From Chlorops oryzae (lineage: Eukaryota > Arthropoda > Insecta > Diptera > Chloropidae): a DNA stretch of 64,000 nt. This document shows positions 50,449 to 60,661 of this stretch, piece after piece. The translations under genes were made by a program, and so were the position numbers. Where the stretch lies: positions 133,500,573 through 133,564,572 of the forward strand of contig CM035806.1 of assembly GCA_020466095.1 (NCBI GenBank), given 5' to 3'. The notes below the pieces were generated by a model. That model worked only from the letters and a program-made list of their open reading frames with translations, had not been told where the DNA came from and made no database searches. Positions within the stretch are counted from its first letter, which is position 1; each line of letters starts with the position of its first letter.

Positions 50449-52788
50449 CCTTCACCATTCCAAAGCAGCATCGGCAGCCCTACTCCTCCGCCTGAACGAA
50501 ACAGGGGAGGACATTTGCTTAATCCAAGAACCTTGCATCTACCAGGAGCGGGTTCGTGGATTAAACCTTTCAGGGTATACCCTGATATCACCTGATACAG
50601 GTAAAATACGGGCATGTATCCTAATTAAGAACAGCATTAACAGTATCGTCCTCAGCAGGTTCTGCGACAGCGACAACGCATGCATAGCGGTCGGTATAAG
50701 GGGCTCACCAGTGTGGATAGCGTCAAGTTATATGGCGCACGATCACGGGCCGAGCCCACCCAGCAGCCTAGTAAGGACCCTAACGACGGAAGCAAATGGG
50801 AAGCACATCCCCATCATCATAGGGGCGGATGCCAACTCACATCACCAGGTGTGGGGCAGCACCGACACAAAAGAAAGAGGTGAGTCACTGCTTGATTTTA
50901 TTCTAGGCAATAAGCTCACTTTTGTCAACGTAGGTGTAGAACCTACATTTGTGACCAGTAATCGATGCGAAGTCATTGACCTCACACTTATTAGTGAGAG
51001 GTCGTCCAGGCTCGTTCGGCAGTGGAAAGTCTCTACAGACTGCTCACTGTCGGACCATAGATACATTACCTTTCTTATTGCGGGATTGGACCTTAAAGCT
51101 CCAACAACGTTTATAAATAGGAAACACACCAATTGGGAGAAGTTTCACAACTTCTTAGAAGCCAAACTTGAAACGGTGCCTCCACCTATCCAAGACATAC
51201 AAAGCTTGGACGGAGCGGTTAGCACCTTCACAACGGCCTACTCGGCCGCAGCTAAATTTGCATGCAACCCAACGAAATTTCGGGGTAAATCTAAACCTCC
51301 TTGGTGGAATGCAGATATTGCAAACCTAAGGAAAAATTGCAGGAAGTGCTTCAACGAAGCTAAAGTATCATCGGATTGGCAACCCTATAAGGAGAGCCTC
51401 CGCATCTTCAAATATGCAGTAAGGAAAGCGAAGCGATCGTCAAGGAGGTCCTTCTGTGACGGAATGGAAGGTATCTCCGAAACGAACCGACTACGCAAAA
51501 TCCTAAGCTCCTTGCCGAGGCATCCAGGAGGAATTCAAAGGGAGGACGGGACTTGGACCTATACTCCCTCAGAAACGCTGGAAATCCTTCTGGACGCTCA
51601 TTTTCCAGGAAGCTATTCAGAAACCGATAACGGATCTCTTCTCACTCCTGAGACCTCTTATCATTCCCTAAGATGGAAGTTAAGAACCAATCAAGTGCAA
51701 TGGGAAATAAAATCCTTCGCACCATATAAATCCCCCGGCCCGGACGGAATCGTACCAGCTGACCTGCAGTGCTCGTTTGCGTGGGCGATCCCATGGCTTA
51801 CGGAGATGTATAACGCTTGCTTGAGGCTCTCCTATATTCCGGCCAACTGGCGGGAATATCGGGTCGCCTTCATCCCCAAGGCGGTAAAAGCAAGCCACAC
51901 AAAACCAAAGGACTACCGTCCCATAAGCCTATCCTCCTTTCTTTTGAAAACGTTCGAGAGGATTCTGGCCCATTTTATTAAAGATAGCATTGGTATTGAC
52001 AGACTATCGGGGTCACAGCACGCCTACAATAAAGGCAAGTCGGTTGAGACAGCCCTACACAATTTGACACAAAAAATTGAAAAATCCCTCTATTACAAGG
52101 AGTACACGCTAGCCGCGTTCCTTGATATAGAGGGGGCTTTCAACAATGTCTGCTCTCAAGCTATTGTATCAGCACTATCCCATTTAGGGGTCGATGACAA
52201 TATTAGTAGCTTAGTCAACAGCCTGTTAATCGATAGAAAGATTACTACATCTTTGGGAAATACACAGGTTAGCAGGAAAGTGGTAAGAGGAACGCCCCAA
52301 GGAGGAGTCCTCTCCCCACTTCTCTGGAACCTAGTTGTAAACTCTCTGCTAATGGAACTCGATCCTATCGGATGCCATGTCACAGCGTATGCAGATGACA
52401 TTGTCATATCCGTCTCTGGCAAACATCTGGACATCATATCAAATCTGATGTCCCAGCATCTTAAGACACTCTGCCGCTGGAGTGGAGAGTGTGTCCTGGG
52501 GATTAATCCCAGAAAAACTGAACTAGTACTCTTCACAAGGAGATACAAGATTCCTTCCTTTAACCTACCAAAAACTAAATGGGGTTACTTTAAGACTAAG
52601 CAGCCAAGTCAAATACTTGGGCTTACACTTGACTGCAAACTTCTATGGAAAGAGAACACCATGGAAAGAGCAAAGAAAGCGTTATGCGCCCTATACTGCT
52701 GTAGGAGAGCAATAGGTGCAAAATGGGGGTTGTCGCTCAAGTCAATATTATGGATTTACCAGGCAGAAGTAGAACCTATTCTCCAATA
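50425..52788 (+). pseudogene. LINE ORF2: endonuclease and reverse transcriptase
   Basis: Open in one frame to a TAA near 52789 that belongs to an inserted element. It begins KVVQINLHHSKAASAALLLR near the ORF1 stop, in a different overlapping frame. APE-type endonuclease motifs are QEPCIY, GADANSHHQVWGS and SDHRY. Reverse transcriptase motifs are YRPISLSSFLLKTFERIL, AFLDIEGAFNNV, GTPQGGVLSPLLWNLVVN and the catalytic AYADDI. The enzyme nicks target DNA and primes reverse transcription there. The domain residues look intact in this part; the gene is dead because of the insertion. Confidence 0.85.
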
Positions 52789-53512
52789 AGCTAAGTGTCC
52801 ACTTCAATCAAAATTTTCGTTTCCATAAGCAACACACGTATAAAAAACGAAGCGGAATGCAATCGGAGATTTCATTCAATAACTTTTGCCTTATTCCACT
52901 CAAAACGAAATGCAAAAAAGTACTTTGGAGACTTCAAAAAGCATTATTTTTCATTAGAGGTAGCACTGAAGAAACGAAATAAAGGAACTGACATTTATTT
53001 CGTTCGAAATTTGTTGAGCGCATCGAAAGCATTTGGGTAGGTCGAATGTTTTTTATAATTCTTCCACTGAAACTCAATAGAATTCAATGAAAATCGACTG
53101 AAAATCGTATTTCCAGAAGAAATGACCGACGCATGAATCCATTTTCAAAAATTTTTTGTTATTTATGGTTGCTGAAAAACTATCGATGGTACGGACGATA
53201 TAATCAACAATTTTTAGTTTTCTTAACCATCGATGGTTCTAAGTCCCCATGGGTGATGAGTCAGCATCAGTAAGTCAATATTACTCATATTTAACTAAAA
53301 CAAACGCGAATACTTGGCGATATGAAATATTTTCCATTTATATAAGAGGGAAAAAGTTTTTCAGATCGTTTCAAAAACCACCAAAACTATCGATGTTCAC
53401 AGTATCGATAGTCCTGTATCTCTAATTTTTCCGATTCTACACTACATGACGTCAAAACGAAATAAAGGTACAAGTCTCCAAAAAAAATTTTGATTGAAGT
53501 GGACACCGACCT
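52789..53512. mobile_element. 724-bp DNA element inside LINE ORF2, 3-bp TSD ATA
   Basis: Inverted ends AGCTAAGTGTCCACTTCAAT (left) and TTGAAGTGGACACCGACCT (right) are flanked by ATA at 52786-52788 and 53513-53515. Removing it with one ATA puts the ORF2 frame back in register (PILQ then YGSTCWWP), which supports the boundaries. No transposase. Confidence 0.75.
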
Positions 53513-53515
53513 ATA

Positions 53516-55058
53516 CGGCTCAACCTGTTGGTGGCCAGTAGCAGAGAAAGCTTCTTATCTGCTATCCCTGGACAAAGTCAGGAGACAGTCCGCTCTATTG
53601 ATAACAAGGGCGCTAAGGACTACTCCAACGAAGGCACTATTTACGCTTCTATGTTGGATTCCAACATCACTCCTAAGTCTACTTTTACATTGGACGATTG
53701 TCGGCCAACAGCACTCACCGATTTCTGCGTTTGTAGGCAAGGGAGGAGAGACAAAAGTGAAGCGGTCAAAATCGTTTGTACTAGCCATGTCGTCGATTTC
53801 CATGCAGATTTTTGACAGTTGCCTTTCCCGCCGTTCGTAGACGGAAAAACTGTTTCAAACAATTGTTCGAATAATTTTTTATGAAGTGTGTCGCATTCCT
53901 CTGAATCCATTCTAATTTAATTTATATATTTTAAAATGCGTCACAACCACTTATTTTATTACTTACTTACTAATTCGCATAAATCCAATAAACGAATGTC
54001 ATAAGAAAAACAAAACAAAGTATAAATCGGTTGCTTGCAAATCGTGTAGTGTAGAAGCGAACACCGACAGAGACAATTTCAAAAGGGAATTTGAAAAAAT
54101 CGTTGTGAAAATCGCGTCGATAATCGTTCAATGTAGAAGCCGACTAATAAAGCAACAGGCAAAGATCGCCGCCGCGCGATTAAATACCGTCTGTCGCTGG
54201 CCAAGAACCGACATCGGTCATTCTCAAATCTTGACAAAAGATTTCCTTACCCCAACTAATATCGACTACCGCACCCCCTCGCTCTGCTTCGAACGAAGGT
54301 TCAAAAAATTCGTACCAAGCAGGGCGGAGTGGTGCGATGGTATCGATATCAGCCGGGACTCAATTCAAATATATACCGACGGCTCTAAACTCAACTCTAG
54401 GGTTGGATGCGGTATATACTCCAGCAGCTTAAACATTAAGCTTGCCCTCCGCCTACCTGACCACTGCAGCGTCTTCCAGGCAGAGGTCATGGCAATCAAC
54501 CATGCCGCCTGGTTGCTCATGTGTAATGAAATATTTGACAGGAATATTTACATCTTCACCGACAGCCAGGCGGCCATCAAATCCCTGGATGGGGTCGAAT
54601 CCACATCCAAGCTTGTTCGCGAATGCCGGACATCTCTTAACGAGATAGCGGGACATTCCACGGGACACAGGGACATTGAAGGAAATTGCGAGGCAGACGA
54701 GTTGGCTAAAATGGGTACATTGCTATCAGATGTCTCCTTTTCCAACATCGGAGTTCCACTGGCAACAGTAAATCTTCTCATCAAAGAAAAGTATCTAATC
54801 CTGGCAAACGAGCGATGGGTTACTGAAGACTCCTGCTGGGTTGCTAGACAAACCTGTCCGTCTCTGAACAGGAGACGGTTCAGAGAGTTAGTAAGTCTAG
54901 AGTTGTCGCTCAGAAGAGGAGGAAGAATCTGTCTTTCACCTTATGTGCCAATGCCCGGCCCTAGCAAGAAGAAGACGGTCTCTCCTTGGGTACTCCTTCT
55001 TCATCAGTCTCACCGAACTGTCCGAATTGAGAGTCAAGGATATTGCTCGGTTCATTAG
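53516..55058 (+). pseudogene. LINE ORF2 continuation with RNase H
   Basis: YGSTCWWPVAEKA continues the RT thumb region to about 53770. A second disruption of roughly 350 bp follows, and the frame resumes near 54115. The RNase H domain shows IYTDGSK, FQAEVMAINHAAW, IFTDSQAAIKSL and HRDIEGNCEADELAK, i.e. the D-E-D-D set. The C-terminus after 54900 appears frame-shifted. Confidence 0.75.
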
Positions 55059-55190
55059 GAAGTCAAATTGGCTTCCCCACTAGATGTGTAAGGGGAGTGT
55101 CGTGACATTTTTGTGGTACCACAACGGGCCAACCTACTGTGCCTAAGTGAGCAAGCAGCTGCCACTTCTACCTACCTACCTACCTAAGCG

Positions 55191-55275
55191 AAATCGAAGG
55201 TTTTCTGTCGTATTCGATTTCTGTCACATGCCCGATAGACGTAGGCTGCACGCAACTTGAAAGGCAATTTCATTT
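55191..55275 (-). repeat. Right arm of the inverted repeat hosting the LINE
   Basis: TTTTCTGTCGTATTCGATTT and CTGTCACATGCCCGATAG are the complement of the 48755-48868 arm. Confidence 0.6.
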
Positions 55276-56045
55276 TCAAAATGCCGTCGTCAAGGAAACA
55301 ACTTATAATGCTATGCAACCACGATCAGCTGCTAAAAACTTGACCGTAAAATTGAAAGTAAAAAATTACAGTGCGTTCAGTATCTATTTTTGAGTTTTTT
55401 ATCAATTTTGATTCAATGCTTGTATGAGACAACGGTAAGAATTCTCTTTTGGTGTCTTATTCGTGTTCATACTAGTAAAAATTGTCTCTGCGACATTTGA
55501 AATAGAAGAAGAAACTGGTTTTATACAGTGCTGCCAGAAAAAATATTTTGAAATACCTACAATCTGAATTAAAAATCCCCTACGCTCTTGAAATAAGATA
55601 AATAAATTATTATCACGGTTTTCGACAAAATAAGTTGGTCCAAAGATATTTTTTAGAAAAAGTGTAAGCTATTCTCCACAATTTTTCGTATTTAATACTT
55701 CAAAGCTAGCTTTTTAAATTATTTCCGAAATCTGTAGATATGCTTCTTCATAAGAAGATAATATTTACCCAAATATGGCAGCACTATTTTTATGATGAGA
55801 AGGACAAGCACAAAGCGTGTCGCCGAGTACGTAAGACACGTACCCATCTCTCTACCCCGAACGTCCCTTGCCTACAACCACCGTGTCTCTCGCTTGTCTT
55901 GTCTCATAGTTGAACGACGACATACGGAGCTTGAAAGAAAAATTTAAGTCAAGTTGGCGTTAGTGATGCACGGTATTCATCGATATTTTTCATATCGATG
56001 TTTTTCCTTTGATATTCGATATTTTTCATCGATGTTTACATCATT
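55276..56045. other. Intergenic sequence, no gene seen
   Basis: AT-rich; a cluster of ATCGATATTTTTC/ATCGATGTTT repeats at 55978-56040 precedes the next element. Confidence 0.4.
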
Positions 56046-56158
56046 GAGGCCTTTTACATTAGTCAATAGTTGACCGTCAATTCTCATTTTCAGTACAAAA
56101 CGATAACATATCGTTATCGAAAAGTTGAGCGTTTTTTGGTTGCACGTACTCGCTCAAT

Positions 56159-57266
56159 GAGGCCTTTTACATTAGTCAATAGTTGACCGTCAATTCCTAT
56201 CGATATTCCCTTTTGGAGTTGCATTCGCTTTTACACTTACTCGAAAGAATTGATCGTCAATTCTTGCTTTGTATGCCTTTTATGACATTTTCCCTTCCGC
56301 ACAGGTTGATATTTTATAAAATACTAGCAAAATATATTATGTATCTCTGATTCAGGGTTGATAGCAGAAACATAAATACAGCACTACCTGTTTTGTTTAA
56401 TGAATTTAATTATTGATGCTAAGGAGTATTTCAAAATGCTTGAATTAAAAATGCTTTTTGAAAAAGAATTTTTAGTGAGTAGCTGTTATATTTTTTATTT
56501 CAAAATATATTCTATATTCAATTTGTAAGAAAAAACTATCTATACGTTTTACATATACATTGAACTACGGATAAATGCAATACGAATAAATGCAAAACCT
56601 CATAAGTGCAAGGTGCTTTGAAGCTTTTTATGATTTCCCATGAAAACATGCACGGATTAATGCAAAGAACTCATAAGTTCACAAGAATTCGAGCAAAAAA
56701 ACGTACTAGCAGTTTATCCGGTACTCTACTGTAGTCAAAAAAAATAAAGGCAATACTCCAGAAACGACGGAGCATTTCATGCGATAGAGATGTAGCTGCT
56801 TCCATTTAAATACATTTCAATACATTGATTCAATGGAAGCAACTCAAATGTTTTCACCTTTGCCGCGTATACCCCAACATCCGTCATTGCCGTCATTTAT
56901 GGAGTTTCGCCTAAATTTAAAATATATTCATCACATTTTTCTTAATTTCTTATAACATAAAAATAAGCCTTCAATGTATAGTTTCGGTCTATACAAGAAT
57001 GTAAGATCCTAAAATATTGATCAAGAAAAATAAGTAATAACATATAATAGTATGCGATGCTGTCTCGACGATCAACGAAAACGAATAAAATAAATGTCAG
57101 AAATTTGCTCCCAGCCATCGATAAGTTCGATAAACGAAAGAGAGCAAAGACGGATTGAGCGAGTACGTGCAACCAAAAAACGCTCAACTTTTCGATAACG
57201 ATATGTTATCGTTTTGTACTGAAAATGAGAATTGACGGTCAACTATTGACTAATGTAAAAGGCCTC
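56159..57266. mobile_element. Family B inner element, inverted, 3-bp TSD AAT
   Basis: Ends GAGGCCTTTTACATTAGTCA (56159) and the complement ending GGCCTC (57266) are flanked by AAT at 56156-56158 and 57267-57269. Because it is head-on to the outer copy, bases about 56296-57157 and 57267-57951 form a long palindrome. A pogo-like MITE sits in one arm only. Confidence 0.75.
56558..56731 (-). mobile_element. pogo-like MITE, second copy, TA TSD
   Basis: Ends CATTGAACTACGGATAAATG and TTTATCCGGTACTCTACTG are flanked by TA. It is the same family as the one in IST1 intron 1, in opposite orientation. It accounts for the length difference between the two palindrome arms. Confidence 0.75.
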
Positions 57267-57951
57267 AATCCGTCTTTGCTCTCTTTCGTTTATCGAACTT
57301 ATCGATGGCTGGGATCAAATTTCTGACATTTATTTTATTCGTTTTCGTTGATCGTGAGACAGCATCGCATGCTATTATATGTTTTTACTTATTTTTCTTG
57401 ATCAATATTTTAGGATCTTACATTCTTGTATGTACCGAAAACTATAAATTGAAGACTAATTCTTATGTTATAAGATATGAAGAAAAATGTGATGAATATA
57501 ATTAAAATTTAAGGCGAAACTCCATAAACGACGGAAAGGACGGTTGTTGCGGTATTCGGGGCAAAGATGGAAATATTTGTGCTGCTTCCATTGAATCAAT
57601 GTATTGAAATGTATTTAAATGGAAGCAGCTACATTTCTATCGCCTGAAATGTTCCGTCGATTCTGGAGTTTCGCCTTTATTCTTTTGACAATATAAAAAT
57701 CACCTAGATAGTTTACTCCTACAAATCGTTAATAGAATTTATTTTCAAACAGAACAATTTAACAGCTACTCACTAAAAATTGTCTTTTTCAAAAAGCATT
57801 TTTAATTCAAGCATTTTGAAATACTCCTTAGCATCAATAATTAAATTCATTAAAACAAAACAGGTAGTGCTGTATTTATGCTTCTGCTATCAACCCTTAA
57901 TCAGAGATACATATTTTAATTTGCTTGAATTTTATAAAATATCACCCCTGT

Positions 57952-58045
57952 GATAGGAGGCAAGGAAAAGTTTCTGTGCCTCTTGCGTCTCTTGCCAACG
58001 AACTAAATGTTCCGGAACATGTTTTAAGTATGTCTGACTTTGGAC
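57952..58045. repeat. CATGTTCCGGAACATG foldback element, copy 4 (partial)
   Basis: From AGGAGGCAAGGAAAAGTTTC to TATGTCTGACTTTGGAC, containing AATGTTCCGGAACATGTTTT. Confidence 0.65.
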
Positions 58046-59786
58046 TAACCCACGCTCAAAGTTGATACAACATTTGACGTGTCTATACCCCGCATTACGT
58101 ATGGAGTTCCGCACATGCTAGATATTTTTACATACGGTGCAATTTAATTTTTGTTCTTCAACGTTTCAATTGGCTAGTAAATAGGTTGAATTTAATAATT
58201 GCTAAATATAGATTAAATTTTTAATCAATTTCTGAGTCTTCGACTATCGAATTTACCAGAATAACTTATCGAGAAATTTTTCAGATTTGTGCATTTGCTT
58301 GCATCGTGTATTTTGCGTCTTAAGTGTAGAGTCCACTAATGCAACATCAACTGCTGCAAATATTGCGGCCTTTTGCTCGTACGTCAACATCGTTCAACAA
58401 AACGCCACCCAGCAAGAATCGTAACAGTTATATAACTAGTTACGTACCCGATACGGGTACCAGATGTTGCGGTATTTTCTCCGTTACAAGCTTATGGGCA
58501 AGAGGAGATTTATACCGCAATGTTGCGCACACTGCGTACATGTAACAACTATCTTTTTCTTTTGCGCCAATCTGTGCAGAGGTTCATCTCCTTTTGGCAC
58601 ATTGCATGTATCTGAAATGTCGCAGTACTTGTAACTAGTTAATAACCTGTTATTAGTAAAGAAAAGATATGGAAATCTTTTTTCATGCAACCCACCCTTT
58701 ACCATTCAATTATTTCAAATGAAAAAAAAAAAGTTATTTCTATATATTATTTTATATATAAATAAGTAAGTACTTAAAGTTTTTTAAAGCATATTAGTTT
58801 CATAATATTCCTTCAATACTTCGAATGTGGCTCCGACGCTTGCAACTTTTGAAATAATTAAATGGTGACATATCTTAATGTGCCCTTTTACATTAGGGCA
58901 ACTATTAACGGCAATTTTTTGGTTTATTGGCGAGACGAAGCACGGAGGGGTAGTTTCTCTACATCCCCACGGAATGAGTAAATCAAGGGGTACATCATTG
59001 AATACTTGCGTCAAAGTAGTATTCTGAAGTATTTATGCGATTTATTTCCTGACTACATATTATTTTAATCAGGGACCGTAACTGTTATAAGATATATTAA
59101 AAAAGTTATTTAATATTTATTATTTTGAAACTTTTTTTAAAAAAAATCCAACTAAAACAGTTATTTTTCAACTGAAAAGAAAAAAATTAGAATGAAAGTC
59201 TTAAAAAGAGAGTTTTATTTTTCGAGCCAAAAATAACAGTTATTAAAGAGTTTTATTTTTTCAGTCCCATTTAACTGTTATTTTGCAACTTTTATTTAAA
59301 AGTCCGAAAAGTAAAGTTATTTTCGGATTTTTATTTTTTCTGTAGAAAATAAAAATCCTTTTTATGTAATTTCTAAAATAACGGGAAAAATTAATTTTTG
59401 TTTCTTTCAATGCACAAAAAAAGACAAAGTTTCATATAATTAAGTGTTTTCCCCGAAACAAAAATTAATTTTTCCCGTTATTTTAGAAATTATATAAAAA
59501 GGATTTTTATTTTGAACAGAAAAAATAAAAATCCGAAAATAACTTTTATTTTCGGACTTTTAAATAAAAGTTGCAAAATAACAGTTAAATGGGACTGAAA
59601 AAATAAAAATCTTTAATAACTGTTATTTTTGGCTCGAAAAATAAAAATCTCTTTTTAAGACTTTCATTCTAATTTTTTTCTTTTCAGTTGAAAAATAACT
59701 GTTTTAGTTGGATTTTAGGATTTTTATTTAACAACATCACGGATTTCGACAGTTAGTTTCAATGCGATCCCTTCCATATATTAATC
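58046..59786 (+). repeat. Direct duplication, copy A
   Basis: Starts TAACCCACGCTCAAAGTTGA. Nearly identical to copy B at 60662 onwards, through the end of the MITE-containing part at GCGATCCCTTCCATATA. Confidence 0.85.
58881..58950 (+). mobile_element. Truncated family A left end in duplication copy A
   Basis: GTGCCCTTTTACATTAGGGC, then TTGGCGAGACGAAGCACGG. Copy B has the same fragment at 61511-61580. Confidence 0.65.
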
Positions 59787-59871
59787 TTCATTAATCTTCA
59801 GCCTCCGATGTCTTGAAAGTGATGATTTTTTTGCCTTTCTTTTTTTCCATAACAGTTATTTACGATCCCTG
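59070..59871. mobile_element. hAT-type MITE, 8-bp TSD ATTTTAAT
   Basis: Left end CAGGGACCGTAACTGTTAT, right end AACAGTTATTTACGATCCCTG-like (ends at 59871). Exact ATTTTAAT flanks at 59062-59069 and 59872-59879. Arms of about 300 bp mirror each other through blocks such as AAATAACAGTT, AAAGTCCGAAAA and AAAATAACGGGAAAAATTA. It is related to 769-2749 by its CAGGGACCG end. Confidence 0.85.
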
Positions 59872-60241
59872 ATTTTAATTTGTTTTTATTCATGAGCATC
59901 ACTTTGGCTTATCCCAATTAAGGAGACTGGAAACAATTTACTGGTTACTTATCGCAAAAATTCAACACTAGAAAAATGTGTCTACAGAAAATGCATTGGT
60001 ATTAGTAACTGCAACATTTGCTCATATGAGTTAGTGAGTTTCGGTAGCAGTTTCTTGCTGGGTGGATATTGCAGTCGTAACCGAAGCCATACACGCTTAA
60101 ATAAATTTGCAAACATGCTTGCAAGCACAGCATATTTGACCGTGTGTGGCGCTGCTTGCAAGCATCGTTTCATGTTTGACTAAAAATTTTAGAAAAATCA
60201 AAACATTTTGATTTTTTGAAGCTGGACCATCGGTATCAAAA

Positions 60242-60397
60242 AGACGGAGAACAACTTTCAATTACGAGCAAAAACAACTGCTCTGTAATAAAGTTAAAGA
60301 ATTCCCTTGCATGTGGGATAAACTTCCGGATCGCACAGCAACAACATGGAAGTATCTGCAGCTTGGCGCGAGATCGCCGAGTGCTTGGGAATATCAG
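60242..60397 (+). pseudogene. MADF-domain gene fragment, frameshifted
   Basis: RRTTFNYEQKQLLCNKVKEF followed by PCMWDKLPDRTA in one frame, then EVSAAWREIAECLGIS in another, ending at a GTAAGAAT donor. Together these are the first two-thirds of a MADF domain (L...V..FP.MWD, W.EIAE.LG). One indel near 60345 breaks it. Probably a transposon-borne or dead host copy. Confidence 0.5.
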
Positions 60398-60540
60398 GTA
60401 AGAATTAATCAGCATCAATGTTCGTAAAATATTGCCATTATTTTCCAAAGAGAAAGCAACATAGCCTAAACATAAATACCACATGTGTGGCGCTGGTTTC
60501 CGAGCTTATGCGAAATTTTTCACTTAACTTTTAAATCCAA

Positions 60541-60661
60541 GAAATTATTCGCTTTCATTGACAATGACAGCTCACATGTAAACAAAACTCAGCTGACTTT
60601 AGCGCGTGAAATATATGGCCAACTCTACAAAGATAAATTAGTATCTGCTCGATACCGGCCT
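60541..60661 (+). mobile_element. Right part of the AGGCCNGTATCGAG element
   Basis: Matches 47870-47984 closely (GCTCACATGTAAACAAAACT, TCAGCTGACTTTAGCGCGTG, ending CTCGATACCGGCCT). Its left end was not found. The duplicated unit B begins exactly at its end. Confidence 0.65.

Larger units (their letters stand above)
48950..55196 (+). mobile_element. LOA-like non-LTR retrotransposon (LINE), interrupted
   Basis: The order is ORF1 (about 49010-50448), ORF2 with endonuclease and reverse transcriptase (50425-52788), a 724-bp insertion, then the rest of ORF2 with RNase H to about 55058. The 3' end is a short ACCT repeat (55175-55196) instead of poly-A. An RNase H domain, a DUF4780-like ORF1 and simple repeat tail are properties of the LOA/Bilbo group; the clade call is from memory. 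Its GC content is clearly higher than the flanks. TSDs were not found. Confidence 0.8.
56046..57951. mobile_element. Family B (TCAATT type) outer element, split by an inverted copy
   Basis: The left end GAGGCCTTTTACATTAGTCA begins at 56046 after ATT. It is interrupted at 56158 (CGCTCAAT) by the inner copy and resumes at 57267 with CCGTCTTTGCTCTCTTTCGT. The body continues to about 57951, where the natural right end is lost next to a foldback repeat. Confidence 0.65.
58408..60062. mobile_element. Possible element with CCCAGCAAGAA ends
   Basis: Left CCCAGCAAGAATCG (58408) and right TTTCTTGCTGGG (60062) are inverted. There is no clear TSD. The 59070-59871 element lies within it. The left end recurs at 61024 in copy B. 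Confidence 0.45.

Noticed and set aside
52795..53040. 81-codon open frame at the start of the inserted element
   Set aside because: It begins inside the terminal inverted repeat, has no recognised domain and is short for a transposase.
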